From positions 222,249 to 286,248 of the forward strand of contig CAXAMN010025262.1 in NCBI GenBank assembly GCA_963970005.1: a stretch of DNA of 64,000 nt, read 5' to 3'. The notes beneath the pieces were generated by a model. The model had not been told where the DNA came from. It was given only the letters and a program-made list of their open reading frames with translations, and ran no database searches. Made by a program: the position numbers and the translations under genes. Of this stretch, positions 22,301-34,400 are shown one piece after another; within the stretch, counting starts at the first letter, position 1; the number at the start of each line of letters is the position of its first letter. This stretch comes from Durusdinium trenchii. Taxonomy: Eukaryota; Sar; Dinophyceae; Suessiales; Symbiodiniaceae.

Positions 22301-23930
22301 GTGGATATAACCTTTCTGGGCCCTAGTAGATGTGTGGGCGCAGGTGTGGGATCAGTACCCCAAACGAATAGTCAACGAAGAAAGATGCCGTCAACGACTA
22401 GAAAAGACCAAACAGAGAAGGGCTTCCTCCACTTCAGGAAGGCTATTGAAGTATTACATGGATGACTGTTTTCCTCTACAAATATACGTCATGTTGATTT
22501 CAAGGGGTGTATCATACCTTGGGCTTCTCACAGGTGTGCTTGTTGAACCCGGAACTTCCAAATGACTTCTTGGACAACCCCAAGAGAAGAAGCCCGTCTA
22601 CGCTGGCAGCCTCTTCTAAACCCTAAGCGATGCACAACTCAACACTAAAACAAAAAGCAACAATCACCTAAAAATCCTTAAAGGTTTGTACCCCCAAAGC
22701 CAGCTTCAAGAGACTCAGTCAGCGAGCCAAATGCCTCAGCCACCGCTCCCTTTCTTCATCTTCCATGAAGCTTGGCCGATCAATACGGCCATCCCATTTC
22801 ATTCCATGTCAATTTGTGGGTTCGTTTTTGCATGTGCAGGAAGATGGGGGAACAGTTCGCATATAGAACCATCTATTTGCAGTACTATTTATAAGGATAA
22901 AGCATGTTATAGCAATTTTTTTTGGGGGGGCATCACTCACATCCACATCACAAATCCAACCCGGTTGGTGTCAACTCGTTTGAACACGTATTAGGGATTC
23001 CAATCATCCCAAGTCTGCAGGCGTGAACATAACAAAATACCACCCTGGCCTGCAGCCTGCAGACGGAAAGCATGAAAAATGGACCCCTAAGGCAGACTGT
23101 TCTCATCTACCACCCATGTGGTGCTTATCGAAGTGTATCTGAAGCCACTATACTGCTCCGAGCACCTGTTCATCTTGCATCTGGGGCACTTCAAATCTGC
23201 AATGAGCGAATAACGGCTATCCCAAGCCTCAGGTCCGCTGCCAGTCCTATACGATGTGACGGGCCTGACGGGCGTCGGACGGGGCGCCCAAAGCTTTCCC
23301 AGCCAACTCCTTCCATGGCGAAAAGGACCCTCCATTCTGCAGCGAGTTTCTCCTTCCTTCATCTTCCGTCTCCTTCTGCCTCCAACCCTCCATGCCTCCA
23401 CCCCACGCCACTTCCGAATGTCTCGCGTTTTCCTCGTTTTCCGAAAGACTCGTTGTACCCACGCCGCGTAGGGCCGGGGGGGGAGAGGGCGTGTTGGCTC
23501 CCGTTCGCTCGAGCAGCACAGCCGATGACCTCGGTGGTGATGCCGATGCGGTGCCCCAGGACCTCGGTCGACCCGGTAGGACGGCGACCGGGCGGTGAAC
23601 GAAAGGACTGGAGATCGGAATCGCGGTGGATCTGAACTGATGAGAATCCCTTTGGATCTGTTGTGGGGAACTGAGGGGGGCTGGTGCATTTGTTCTGGTT
23701 CTACTTGCCAAGGTGAGAAAGCTCAAGCAGTTCTTCCCATAGTCCTCCTAGTCAAGGTGTGGTTTCTAGAGCCGGAGGTGGAGATCAATCTCTGCCCAAC
23801 ATAATCGTACCCTTCCATTGCCTCTTCAACAGATTAAGTGGGTGGTGTTGTTTTCTTTTCTGTTTTGGAGAGGCACTTACTCAGTTTCGAAGCATAACCT
23901 TATAGTTTGGGTCTATCCGAGTCTACCAGG

Positions 23931-24027
23931 GCCCAGTGGATGATGATGGGGCCTGGTTGCAGGCCTTGTTCAAAAATAGTGATGTTCAACAATAATTAGT
24001 GATGTTCTTGTTTACTGACTCTTACAG
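23931..24027 (+). repeat. Dispersed repeat family B, copy 2 (longest)
   Basis: It runs from GCCCAGTGGATGATGATGGG through GCAGGCCTTGTTCAAAAATA, a duplicated AGTGATGTTC motif, and ends GACTCTTACAG. Copies at 14902 and 41028 share its head. The end resembles a 3' splice site on the plus strand. Confidence 0.8.
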
Positions 24028-25020
24028 GTAATGGGATGTCGACCCCAAGAATGCTGTATGAGATGTTTGATGATCATCATGTGATCGGCAGCAACCGTTC
24101 AGGCCGTTTTTCGCAGTGGAGGAGTTGGGGGTGTACTTTCTGCGACCCCCCCGAGCTTGAGAGCGACTGCCCATCAGCAAAAAATTGCTCATCCTCCAAG
24201 CCCTCGGCTGCCTCATGCTGCCTCGGCCTCTTTTAGCAGAAATGAGGTATGTTTTTTTACAAGGTTTTTACATCAACTGCACCGGCTTTCTGTTGTTCCA
24301 CATGTTCATGCTGATGCACTGATGCTGATCCTCTCCTCTACGTTCGGGACCCTCCGCGATCCGTTCACCCTCTCCAACTCCCTTGCCCTGCGGCCTCGGA
24401 ACCGGAACCCTCTCTCTCTCTCCGAGGGGCGTCATCCAGGTGGGCGGCGCCCTCCCGGGCACAGAGGAAGACCCGTGCGGGAAGTATGTCCAAGACCTGC
24501 ACAGACGGCGACTCCACCGAGGGAGTCCGCGGGCGACTGGACCGAGGGCGACTGCGAGGGCGACTGCGTCCTGCGATGCCAACTGATCTGTGATGCGAGT
24601 CTGTGGCGAAAAAACGCGCGCGTAGTGAGTGCGTGTGCGTGTGGAGCAAAACCACATGCGTCCTGCTTTCTTGGCGGGTGCAGACTCGGGTCTCGGGTTG
24701 CTGTTGTGAAGGTCACACTGGAGGCATGTGCCAACACGCCAGTTGATGGCTCTGTGCAGGCAGCAGGGAGAAAGCAAAAGGACATGCCTTCACTGAGACA
24801 CATGCCGCATTGACGCATCGAGGCTCTTTGAGGATGTCAATGATTGTCTCGCGTCTTTTTGACGCTCGCGTCTCCAGAGATTGTCCTTAATGACCTCAAG
24901 ACCGAGCAAAACGGTGACTCCACCCTCCAGTCTGCTCAGCTGCCAAAACCTGTCCAGAACGTGCTGGCGCCATATGTGGCCAGTGATGGACATAGAGATC
25001 CCGCCAAGAAAGAGACTGAA

Positions 25021-25114
25021 CCCTAGGGCTCCAGTCGTACCTTCTGAGAAGGTAGGACCGTGGTGGGTTATTCCAGTCAAACCTTCGGAGGAGGTACGAC
25101 TGGAGCCCTAGGGG
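25021..25114. repeat. Dispersed inverted-repeat family A, copy 1
   Basis: The ends are near-perfect inverted repeats: CCTAGGGCTCCAGTCGTACC and GGTACGACTGGAGCCCTAGG, about 95 bp overall, with a smaller ACCTTCTGAGAAGGT hairpin inside. Related copies occur at 37809, 39684 and 41786. There is no coding capacity; it is MITE-like or introner-like. Confidence 0.85.
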
Positions 25115-26384
25115 GGTTAATTGAATTTCGAACTACCCGAGCCGCCAGAGGTGAATCAGTTCCCTTGGGAACTGTTGCAAGCTGTGGATTCGTCCGCGGG
25201 GGGGTTCCCCCAGGGTCGGCGGATTGTTCTGCAGCGTTCAGGGGGGATTGTTGAGGCCATCCTGGCCATTCTGGCCATCCTTGTTTGGAATGGCCTGTTG
25301 GCCGTCGCTATGGCTCGCAAAATCTTCCTTGCTCCAGCAATCCCTCCAAACTAAATGAGATGGACGACACACTTCGCGCTCAACTGCTCAACACATTTCG
25401 CTTTCCAGGAACTCACATGTTGTTTTGACTCGTCCAAGCAAAAGTATTCAACAATGATGGTTACCCATTCCTCCAACAAAAACATGGAAGTGGACAATGG
25501 CCCCCCATCCACGTGACCATGATGCTTTCAGGGGAGAAGGGCCCTCTCCCCAGCAAATATTGTAGAAACTACTCCCTGCAAGTCCAGTCTGACCCAGTAA
25601 AACCTGGTCTTTGACCTCCTTAAGTAGTGGCTTTGAATGACCATCTCCAGTAAAATCAACCGGCCCTCTGACCGTCCGTAGGAAGCACAGTTCACCGCGT
25701 AACACACGAAACCACGCACAGACGACGTCCACTGCGCACCCGGTAGGAGCATTGGAAGCGATAGGCCCATAGCCTGGAAACACAAAGCTGCAAAGCTGCT
25801 TGTTGGTTCTACAAACCTGATATATCCTGATCCAATTTCAGTTCTACATGTTGCTGAGTGAAGATTGGAATTGGAATGATTTAGCACCAGCTAAATCAGT
25901 CGACAAACACCCTCCAAGCACATGTTTTCGGAGTGCATGCTTACAAACCCGAACAGGCAAGCAACGCGTGTTCCCTTTTAATCCTTGTTTACGATGTCTG
26001 TGTACAACATGCATCTGCATGAGTGTTTTTTGTGCATGGACATGCTGATGATGATTTTATTTGGCTACCACATGCTAGAAAACCCCGTGCATGAGCACAC
26101 CCCGTGGGAACCACCGGTGAAGGTCGAAGGACTGGGGACCTATATATATATATAGGACGGAGGACATCGTTTGCGAAAAGCGATAGGGAGAAGACTCGGA
26201 AAAATTATGTCATGCATTGCATCTGAAATCTGAGAAAACCTCTTGACTATAGAGAAATATGACAGCAGGTTTCTCTCTTGACTACTTCCAAAGGAGGATG
26301 CAAGGACACAGTGAGGATATGGGCTGGAAAAAGAAAACACCATAGTCACTAGTCTAGTCAAGCAGTGCAACATGATTCCTTTGG

Positions 26385-26600
26385 GGTCTCTGAAGTCCGA
26401 CCCTCGTCTCTCGTCAGCTCGGATTCGTCTTCTACCCCTTTCGTCCCATCTCTTGAGCCCGAGTAGCAGGAACAAGTCTCCCAAGATAAAGTCGATCACC
26501 AGAACGAAAATGCTCAGATAGGAAAAGATCTCAGTCGAAGGCCGATCGAGAAAACCACCCACCACGCAGCCGAGCTCGCGGATTATGTCTGCCTTGGGTG
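26385..26600 (-). CDS. Probable exon encoding a membrane-spanning segment
   Basis: After an ACCCAAG acceptor the frame reads ADIIRELGCVVGGFLDRPST, then a hydrophobic run of about 26 residues (FSYLSIFVLVIDFILGDLFL and on), then a strongly basic tail (KRWDERGRRRIRADERR). A hydrophobic helix followed by positive charges is the expected signature of a membrane segment with a cytosolic flank. The 3' border lies somewhere before the in-frame change near 26390. It is probably the exon following 26800-26970. Protein family not recognised. Confidence 0.5.
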
Positions 26601-26799
26601 ACATCGTGACAGGTGCGAGTTGGTGCCCCAAACCAAGGCCTAGGGCCTATGTCGGTAAGGCTCATGATATATGATCAGCCCAACAATCAACCCCTACACC
26701 TGGGCCCACATCCTCAGGTGGTTGGGGTGGGTGCGGCACTGCTAGGGGCATCTCTACCTTCGGATGTGCCCTACAGAACCACTGCGGTCACCCCCACCG

Positions 26800-26970
26800 A
26801 ACACTGAGCTCGGCGCCAACACGGAGATGTACTGCGAGAGCTGGTTCGATTGCAGTGCAATGCCCACGGATACAGCAACACGCACGGGCAGCAAAGACAC
26901 ACGGATGTAGTCGTAGCGCTCCTTAGTCGGGACACGGTGACGTGGGTCGCACCAGGAGATAGAGCAGTTC
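26800..26970 (-). CDS. Probable exon upstream of the membrane exon
   Basis: The frame reads TKERYDYIRVSLLPVRVAVS followed by VGIALQSNQLSQYISVLAPS, with good codon balance and a moderately hydrophobic character. It lies 200 bp upstream of the membrane-segment exon on the same strand. Start and end are approximate and the family is unknown. Confidence 0.42.
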
Positions 26971-27146
26971 ACCGTGGACGGGTTCCAGGTGGGTCACGAC
27001 CACACTATTCCAAAGGAATCAATGACGGTCCCGTTGATGTTTCATGATCGGTCTTGGACTTATTTCGAGGGTGATGTTTGGTGATGTGGATTATCCATTT
27101 ATAATACCGTTAGGTTTGAACATACTCTGCAACACTGAAAACTGAT

Positions 27147-27215
27147 AACGACAACAACAACAACAACAACAACAACACCAGCAACAGCAACAGCAACAGC
27201 AACAACAACAACAAC
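27147..27215. repeat. (AAC)n/(AGC)n microsatellite
   Basis: About 70 bp of AAC units with a central run of AACAGC. The poly-Cys frame on the minus strand is an artefact. Confidence 0.93.
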
Positions 27216-27698
27216 TCCAACTCTGCAACTTACAAGAAACACTGATAAACTGATATGGAAAGTTAGTCATGTGTCGGGAGCCATGTTTCAAAGCCCCTTC
27301 TCGATCCTTTTCCATCCTTTCTCCGCTTTGTTCCTTCTCATCAAGAGCTTGGCAGGAGTCAGAGAAAAAGAACAACTACATATGAAATCTCCCGATGCAA
27401 CAAACCACCCTGAAATCCAAGTGGCAGGAGTGTTAAAGCTATAGGTGATGATGCACATGAAGAAGGTGGTGACCAACCTGAAGCGACTCTAACGACTTGT
27501 CAGCCACAATTCAGCATCATCCCGGAGGGCTTTTGGGCATGATTTGGATGGATCTGTGGAGTCAAAGCCCGACAGAATATCTAGGGGGACATCCATCCGA
27601 AACCCGAAGCCTCTGAAGCCTCTGAAGCCTCTGACCAACTCTGTCCAGAAGCTCTTTCACAAGCGCTGCAGAAAAACAGAAGCCAGCAGTCATGCCAG

Positions 27699-27760
27699 CA
27701 GTCACGTTCGACGGGTTGACCCATCCAGGGGCCGTGGATGTGACGACGGGGCACCCCGGC
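27699..27760. repeat. Dispersed repeat family E, copy 1
   Basis: It contains CAGTCACGTTCGACGGG followed by GGATGTGAC..GGGGCACCCC. Both blocks recur at 37996-38064, with the first block in inverted orientation there. Confidence 0.55.
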
Positions 27761-28786
27761 CCAGCGGTCTGGACATGGTCACACACACCCGGTCCAGGTG
27801 TCTGTCGTCCAAGACCACCCTGAAAAGAGCTGTATAGCCCTCAAAGACCATCTAAAATATCGAAAACACAAAACATATACTGGTTTAACATACTAACCAT
27901 ATATCGCATATATATATATGTTTATCCAAGTTGACTTCTTGTTGTTATTGTTGACTGCAATAATTAATACATCAAAAATACAAAACGATCCTTGGATAAC
28001 TCATGTGCAGCTCATAAACAAAATCCAACCCCTCCGCGGGTTTTCCGTCGCAACGTAACAGACGTCAGCTCAGTGACATCATCACCACCAAAGCACTATC
28101 ACCGGTGCACGCCAGGAAGCCTAAGCCGGGCAGAACCCCAAGCGCAAGCGCACTGACTGACCGGGCGGCCCAGGCAGGCTTGGTCAAATGATGTCAAATG
28201 CAACATCCAGGAGTCACGAGTGAAGAGACCGGAAAACATCAATTTGTTGCTAACAATCGATGGGAGCGAATGAGCTGAGCGCTCATTCAAGCCAGCACAA
28301 TCTGCTGCAACACACATGCTGGTGGCTCTGGAAACTCAAACATGTTGGTGTCTCCATGACAAAAATGTGGACAGTATCGAATCGACTCAGCAGAAGACCT
28401 CAGTCCAGTACTGTGTGATGTTCATGGGCAAAGTTAATGCTGATCAAACTCATTTACAAATGGTACAATTCGGTACAATCCATCAACATGGAACGTCAAA
28501 CAGGGAATTGGTCTTCCGGAATTTGATGTTCAGCTTCCACGGAAAGACTATCTATACGCAACAATCTTTTTCGACTCGCACTCTCTTGATGCTCGAGCAG
28601 GATTTGGATATAGTTGAATCGAATCGAATTATATATTCACCTTTCCTGCTGCAACTTCTCAGCAGGCACCCAGCTTAGTCAGCTTCCACAGCCTATACAA
28701 GGGAAACCTTGGGCATGAAGGTGATAAAGAGATGCAGGCGTCTGACTTTACAAGAGGACGCAAACTGGAAGACAAGCTGTGAACGC

Positions 28787-29230
28787 TCACTTTTTGATGC
28801 GAGCACATTCCACATTCACCACAGCGGTGTTCGACAAATGTGTCCCCACCTTGGTAAAAGCGCTGCAATCGTCATTGAAGACATAGTCTGTGAAGGCATC
28901 GTGGAAGCGAGCGTTGGGATCTTGCCCTACAGTCTCGACAATGGCACAGCGGTAGGTGAGGTGTGGTGAGGGCACTTTTGCGCAATGTTGAATTTCATGG
29001 TTGTCAACCCCATAGTGAAGGCCAACCCGCATGAACTTTGCGTAGTTGTTCTTGATCAACGTCACCTCGTCCTTCTCATTGGGATAGAAGGTGATCTCGC
29101 CCATTTCATCAAAGACCGTGGTATTGCAGCTAAAGTGCCCTGTCACATCACAATCTTCGGCCCTCTTCTGCAGAAAATGATCTCCGGCCCAGGCAAGGGG
29201 AAGGCACATCGTCACGATTGTGATGAACAT
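28787..29230 (-). CDS. Small secreted cysteine-containing protein, single exon
   Basis: This intact 147-codon frame runs from an ATG at 29230 to a stop at 28787. It opens with a textbook signal peptide, MFITIVTMCLPLAWAG, with likely cleavage after AWA. About 130 residues of soluble sequence follow, with six cysteines (in EDCD, FSCN, QHCA, YRCA, DDCS, VECA), enough for three disulphides. The in-frame region upstream of the ATG has only non-ATG codons, so the ATG beside the signal peptide is chosen. No intron is needed, unlike its neighbours, which suggests a retroposed gene copy. No family is recognised; an extracellular or lumenal role is inferred from the signal peptide. It lies between exon-bearing stretches on the same strand. 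Confidence 0.7.
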   Translation of the reverse strand: MFITIVTMCLPLAWAGDHFLQKRAEDCDVTGHFSCNTTVFDEMGEITFYPNEKDEVTLIKNNYAKFMRVGLHYGVDNHEIQHCAKVPSPHLTYRCAIVETVGQDPNARFHDAFTDYVFNDDCSAFTKVGTHLSNTAVVNVECARIKK

Positions 29231-30960
29231 CACGTTCACCGCCTTTCTCCAGCTAAACTTGCTGCGCTTTTCGAGTCGAACCAAATGGCTGTGGCCAAAG
29301 TCTCGTCATGAAGAAACTACATCCATTGGCATGATACTTCGAGATGACATTGGGCAAGTGTACCTCTTAGTATCCTTAGAGGATACATCTGTCATGATTA
29401 GATTTCATGATTATACACACATATAAATTGGTATAGTATTGTAAATGAGGTTTATCAGGGGTTTATCTTTGTACTTCATGTCTTTCACACACCATGGCCC
29501 ACTACTCAACCGAGTCCAACCCCATCTAAATCCGCAAGTCTGTGTCTTTCGTTTTGGGGTGTCCCTAAGTCTTAGAGCCATGCACATGGCCATGGCAGGA
29601 GAAAAAACACATGACCACGGAGCCGCATCGACAACACCATGGCCGCGCCGGTGCGGATCGCCGCGGAATGCTTCGCCCACATGACTGACTCAATGACGAT
29701 GTATGACAAATGACCACCGAGCGATGATCAAATTAGGGTCCTTTTAGGGCAAAACAAACATGTGGAGAAGCTCTTTTTGGTAAACACTTGGGTGGAGGCT
29801 ACAGAGTGCAAGGAAAACAAAACACCGATCCATCTTCTTGTTCAGTCGACTGAACTCAATCCATCTCAAATCAACTCAATCCCTTTAGGTTGTGGGGCAC
29901 TTTATGGTTGTTGCATGCACCCAAAAATGGGCCCGCAGTAATCTTGGCCGCGCTGATCTACAGTGGTTTCAGAGTAGATGGCACAATCCCCAATCCGCAA
30001 AAGGTGGTTCATATGAACCCCCATGCAAAAGACATGGAGCAAAATGTGGAAAAACACTCACCGCAAACAGGTGTCTGGACGAGACCAGCCAAGCGAAGAG
30101 CGGCGAGTGGCGCCCAGTGTTGACCTCAAACACAGTTGTCCAGCCCGGACGAGCGACCGGAGAAAGGGTGGAGAGTGACTGGTGACCGGCGAAGAAACCA
30201 GTGCGAATCACTGGGTGGAGGGAGCCTCTGTGCGTGTGTCTATATTTTTTCCGGATTAGATTCGAGTCTTGAGGTCCTTGAGGTGAAATCTGGAAATCTG
30301 ACTAAAAACATGTCGTCGAGTCTTCCCACTAGTCACTGAGAGGTCTCTTCTGGAGGTCTCTTTTCTTTTTTGCAAGTGACGCCTGTTGAACCTATATGAC
30401 CCTATACCCTGAGAGCACTGGCATCTTGGGAAACCCACCTCTTTCTTCACACGGCGGCGCGTTTGTCCGCGGACACCAGCCGGTGGGTGTCAGGTCGTTG
30501 CCACGTCGTCCGGACCTGTCGTCGATGAGATCGAGCGTGTTGTTTTCTCCGAGGGACGTCCACATCAATGCACTCCAAGGACAAGATCCTTGGTCGCCGG
30601 GTGATGCGGATGTGTGGCGCTCATGTGGGAACAGCGCCACACACGCATGGAGTAGGCCATATGGACCAATATGGATCCATCTGGGCCATAGGTCCGCACC
30701 CCACAGGTTCTGCCTGGCTCAGGCACTCAAATCAACACACACGAACAACCAGGCAGGCTGCCAGGCTTGTGAACCTACCATGGGGGAATCCGGACATTCA
30801 CCCACACCCCAAAATCCAGAAGTCTGACATATATATATATATATTCTAGGATTCTAGGAATGATGTCGCTTCCAGTTGCCTCAGTCCATCCGATTCTCTC
30901 CAAGTCATTACTCTTCTCCCAGTGGTGTCGCTATAGTCTTTGTTTGAGCTGCGCTGTGAC

Positions 30961-31038
30961 CTGTGCTTCGCTGGCCCCCCCTGCTTCTCCGAAACCGCCT
31001 CGCTCCACAGTCTCCACACGCCGCTTCTTTTCCGCCAT
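30961..31038 (-). CDS. Possible first exon of an unrecognised gene
   Basis: An ATG at 31038 opens 26 codons, MAEKKRRVETVERGGFGEAG and on, ending at a phase-0 GT donor (GCACAG|GTCACA). The basic start followed by a Gly/Ala/Glu-rich stretch resembles a protein N-terminus. It lies about 400 bp downstream of the last visible LRR exon. A possible following exon near 30440-30600 is unresolved. Tentative. Confidence 0.28.
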
Positions 31039-31439
31039 GTTCACCGGCCCCGGTCACCAACACACAGGTCACAGGATGGAGCTCAGATCACCGATTCAGC
31101 AGCAGCTACATCAGCAGCTACATCTTAGCACATGGCGCAGGTGTGTGAGAAGCTGCCCGACACAAGCCCCGCATCCTTCAAAGTACCTTGGAGATCGACC
31201 GGACCCCCAAGGGTCTACGCCCAACAAGGGTCAAGCCGAAGGGCCTATTGGCATGTGAACGACCCATGGTTTGGCCTAACCAAATCAAACCCATGAATTG
31301 GCCCAGTCCTTTGTGCATGTTTTGTAACATGCTTGCATGGAGGTCATAGTGATTCATCTCATTCTTCGATTCCTGCACCCTACCTTACGTCAACATAGTT
31401 GATTCTTCCGCCCTACCTCATGCATCCTCATGCTATTTC

Positions 31440-34400
31440 ATCTATTTCCTACCCCCAAAACCGCTGTGTCGATCGCGAGCATCATCGCCCTCCGCGTGTC
31501 CGCGCTCGACACGAGGACGAGGACTCGAATCGCCGTCTTCATCGCGCTCGGTCTTCGCGGCGTCCAGGTGCTGCAGGACAAGGTCTGTGGCACCTGGACC
31601 TGTGTCAAGGCTCCACAGTTTTCGAAGGCACCGCGCTCCAGGTGTTTCACCTCGGTCGGTCCGGTGTTCGGTCCACGGTCCAAGGAACCAAAGTCGGCCA
31701 GCACCGGGAGTGTTTGACTTTTCTTGCTTGAGTCGACAAACACTGCGCACCTATATATATTCAAATATGAACAACTCAGGTGGTGTAAGACTTTCAGCAT
31801 CTTTCAAGTTCTTCTGGGTTCTTCTTGTGTTTCTCCTTTCTTTTGAGCCCCATGGGCCCGTTTTTGACGTGTTTAATGCTTTTTCATCCCATCTGGGAAC
31901 CTGTTTCGCCTGAAGCCTATGCAGAATGGCTTCCACACAAAACATCCACAAAACCCCCCCCCAAAACAGCTGTTTTGGGCTCCAAATTCATGGAATGACA
32001 TCTCAACTCTCAAGAGTTCCTGAAGCGCAGATCTTTTTGGAGCTTCTTGTTGAAGCGCGGTCGTTGGGATTTTGTGTATTATTTCTATTTTTTAAAGCAC
32101 CCACATTGATAAGCAGTTCGTTTGATATGCCCTGATCATTGACCTTTTGGGGCGAGCAAACCAATCAAAAAGCTCACCAGAATCGACGTCCGACTGAAGA
32201 ACCGACACTTCACCAAAGCACCGAGTCCGGCAAACTCACCTTCTCCAGTGCGCAGCCGGCGAAGGCTCCGGCACCCACAGAGACGATGGAGTTCGGCAGA
32301 GTCAACATCACCAAGGAGCGGCAATTCTCAAAGGCCTTATGGCCAATGGCCACCACCTTCGCGAGGCGGGTGCGCGTGCACGCGTGTTATGCGGAACTGT
32401 GAGGCGGAAGAGCTTGGAACAGCTCTGAAGCCGGTAGGTTTGGAGCAAGGAAACCTGGAAGGGCTTCCTTCCAAACCCGAGACCTTCACTCATAGGACCT
32501 GAGATGGACCAAGGCCCCCTTGTGCCACTTTGGATTGAGGTACAAGCCTAACAGGACCATCCAGTGGGTGTCCTGTCTGGAGATCCCAGAAGAATGGTGT
32601 AGGGTAGTCCAGCCAGGACACCCAAACAGGCTCCTGGTAGCATGTCACCCGTTGGGGCCCCATCTTATCCAATGCCTCACTCACGCGATCCCGCACCATC
32701 CTTATCCCGGACTCACGGCATTGGCCGTTTTTTGGTCGGACGAAAAAAAACACATCGAACGCTTAGTAGGGCCGAGTCGCTGAGTCCGGGATGTTGATGG
32801 TGGCCTCGCAACTGGGGCGTTGGCTCAGAAAAAGGGTGAGAGCACCATGGCCTTTTCAAGCAGCCGAGCAATTCTATATTAAATACATTAAGTCATGACC
32901 ACAAGAAGCAACTCTTAGATTCCAAGTGGCCAACGAATGGCAGTCCTTGAAGGTGCTGAAATTGATGGAAGTCAGAGAGTTTGGAAGTGTCACGCTGACC
33001 AGTCCACTGCAGTTCTGAAACGCACCAGCACCCATGAAGGTCACCGACTCCGGGATCGTCATCTGGCCAAAACGGCTTGGATCACTTGGGAATGGACGTC
33101 TGTGCCTCTGTCGGCTGGGAGTCAACAGTGATCTGACACCGGGGAAGAAAACCGTCCAAGCAGCGGATCTGATTCCAGTGATCTCACGTGTGATCGAGGT
33201 CGCGCGCCTGGTCTAAGCAGCTGCAGCTCTGAAAGGCGCAAATCCCAATGCTGGAGACCAGGCTCGGAAGCCTGGACCCGTTCGTACGAACGTGTTCGGC
33301 GAACGTGAAGGTGGAGCGAAACGGTGGTTCATCCCTTTTTGGCTGAAAAGCACTGCAATTCCACTGATCATTCACCAGATGTGGTAGATGTAAGAGATTC
33401 AACTTTATATAGATTCCAAGATCCTAAAGGTCCTAAATAGATCTCTGAGCAAAATCTTCTGGCCATATCTTCATGGATGAACTCACACATGTACCTTGGC
33501 CAAGGGTGAGCAGCTATGTTGTGACTCTTTCTTACTTTTGGTGGCGGTTGAGGCTCCGGAAAGGAGCCTCCTGATCAAGACAGCCGATACCCAGCCGACC
33601 TCAAGCGATCAGTTTTTCCGGCTCCTGGTTCTCTATGTTGAATCTCTCTCCCAAAATTCATTTTCTGGAATATGTGCCAACATCGACTAGAGACCCTTTT
33701 GCAAACATCTTCAACACCACCCCAATTGTCTCAAATGTTCCAGTCCCGATGATCTGCGGACTTCCGACGTTTCAAGGCAGACGACATCGCTGCGAACCCA
33801 GGCGCGTCACACTGCGCAAAGCACTGCAGCCACGGAAAACGGCCTTCTCAATGGTGGTGATGCTGTCGGGGATCAGCACCGAGGTCAAGGAGCGGCAGTT
33901 CGCAAAGACACCCCTGGAGACTCTCCCAGTTCAGTGCCGCAGTTTACGTCACTTCATCCTCTCTTGGTGGGGTGCTTGGACCAAAACGTGAGCATCGAAT
34001 TCTACCTACCCTAAGAATCTGGGCCCAAAGCCATGGGAATGGTTTTGAGGGCGGAGACCCCCAACGAGCCTTGCCATGGAGGGCCTAATGATCAAAAATG
34101 GCGGCTGAAGTAACATAATCCTATATGTATAATTACCTGGATCCCCAGTCGGGGTGGTTGATGGACACCCCGAAAGACCTCTAAGGACTATTAATGGATA
34201 CTCTTTCCGTGGTGCTGGTAGAACCTTTCTAGATTTTGGTGGGTAAACCATATTCCTCAGTGACACGAGACATATACAAACCATGGACTCGACCAGCATT
34301 CAGCACTCCTGCATAGAGAAAAGGTGCTCTAAACCTGGCGCCAAAAAAACTCCTCCCCAAATGGCTTCGACTAACTGGCGTTTCCATCCACGCGACTCCC

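Larger units (their letters stand above)
19340..26380. other. Intron-like or intergenic sequence with possible small exons
   Basis: GC-rich islands at 20490-20700 (a charged frame ending KKQLLKQTQSE), 21440-21610 and 23240-23640 (one minus frame contains GITTEVIGCAARANGSQHAL), and 24340-24600, may be exons on the minus strand. None gives a recognisable domain together with clear borders, so they are not called separately. Repeat families A and B have copies here. Confidence 0.35.

Noticed and set aside
22332..22565. Plus-strand frame containing 'YYMDD', reminiscent of a reverse-transcriptase active site
   Set aside because: No other reverse-transcriptase block surrounds it, the frame is short, and the four residues can occur by chance.
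23087..23726. Long overlapping open frames on both strands (up to 200 codons)
   Set aside because: Their Arg/Pro-rich composition reflects GC-rich sequence; frames on both strands are equally open and none shows a domain.
29231..29284. Extending the secreted protein upstream to a non-ATG start
   Set aside because: The first codon would be TTG, and the extension would bury a signal peptide that begins exactly at the ATG at 29230.
34345..34372. Spliced-leader relic (AGCCATTT core on the minus strand)
   Set aside because: The match stops after eight bases and lies at the border of an LRR exon and its intron, so it is best explained by chance.
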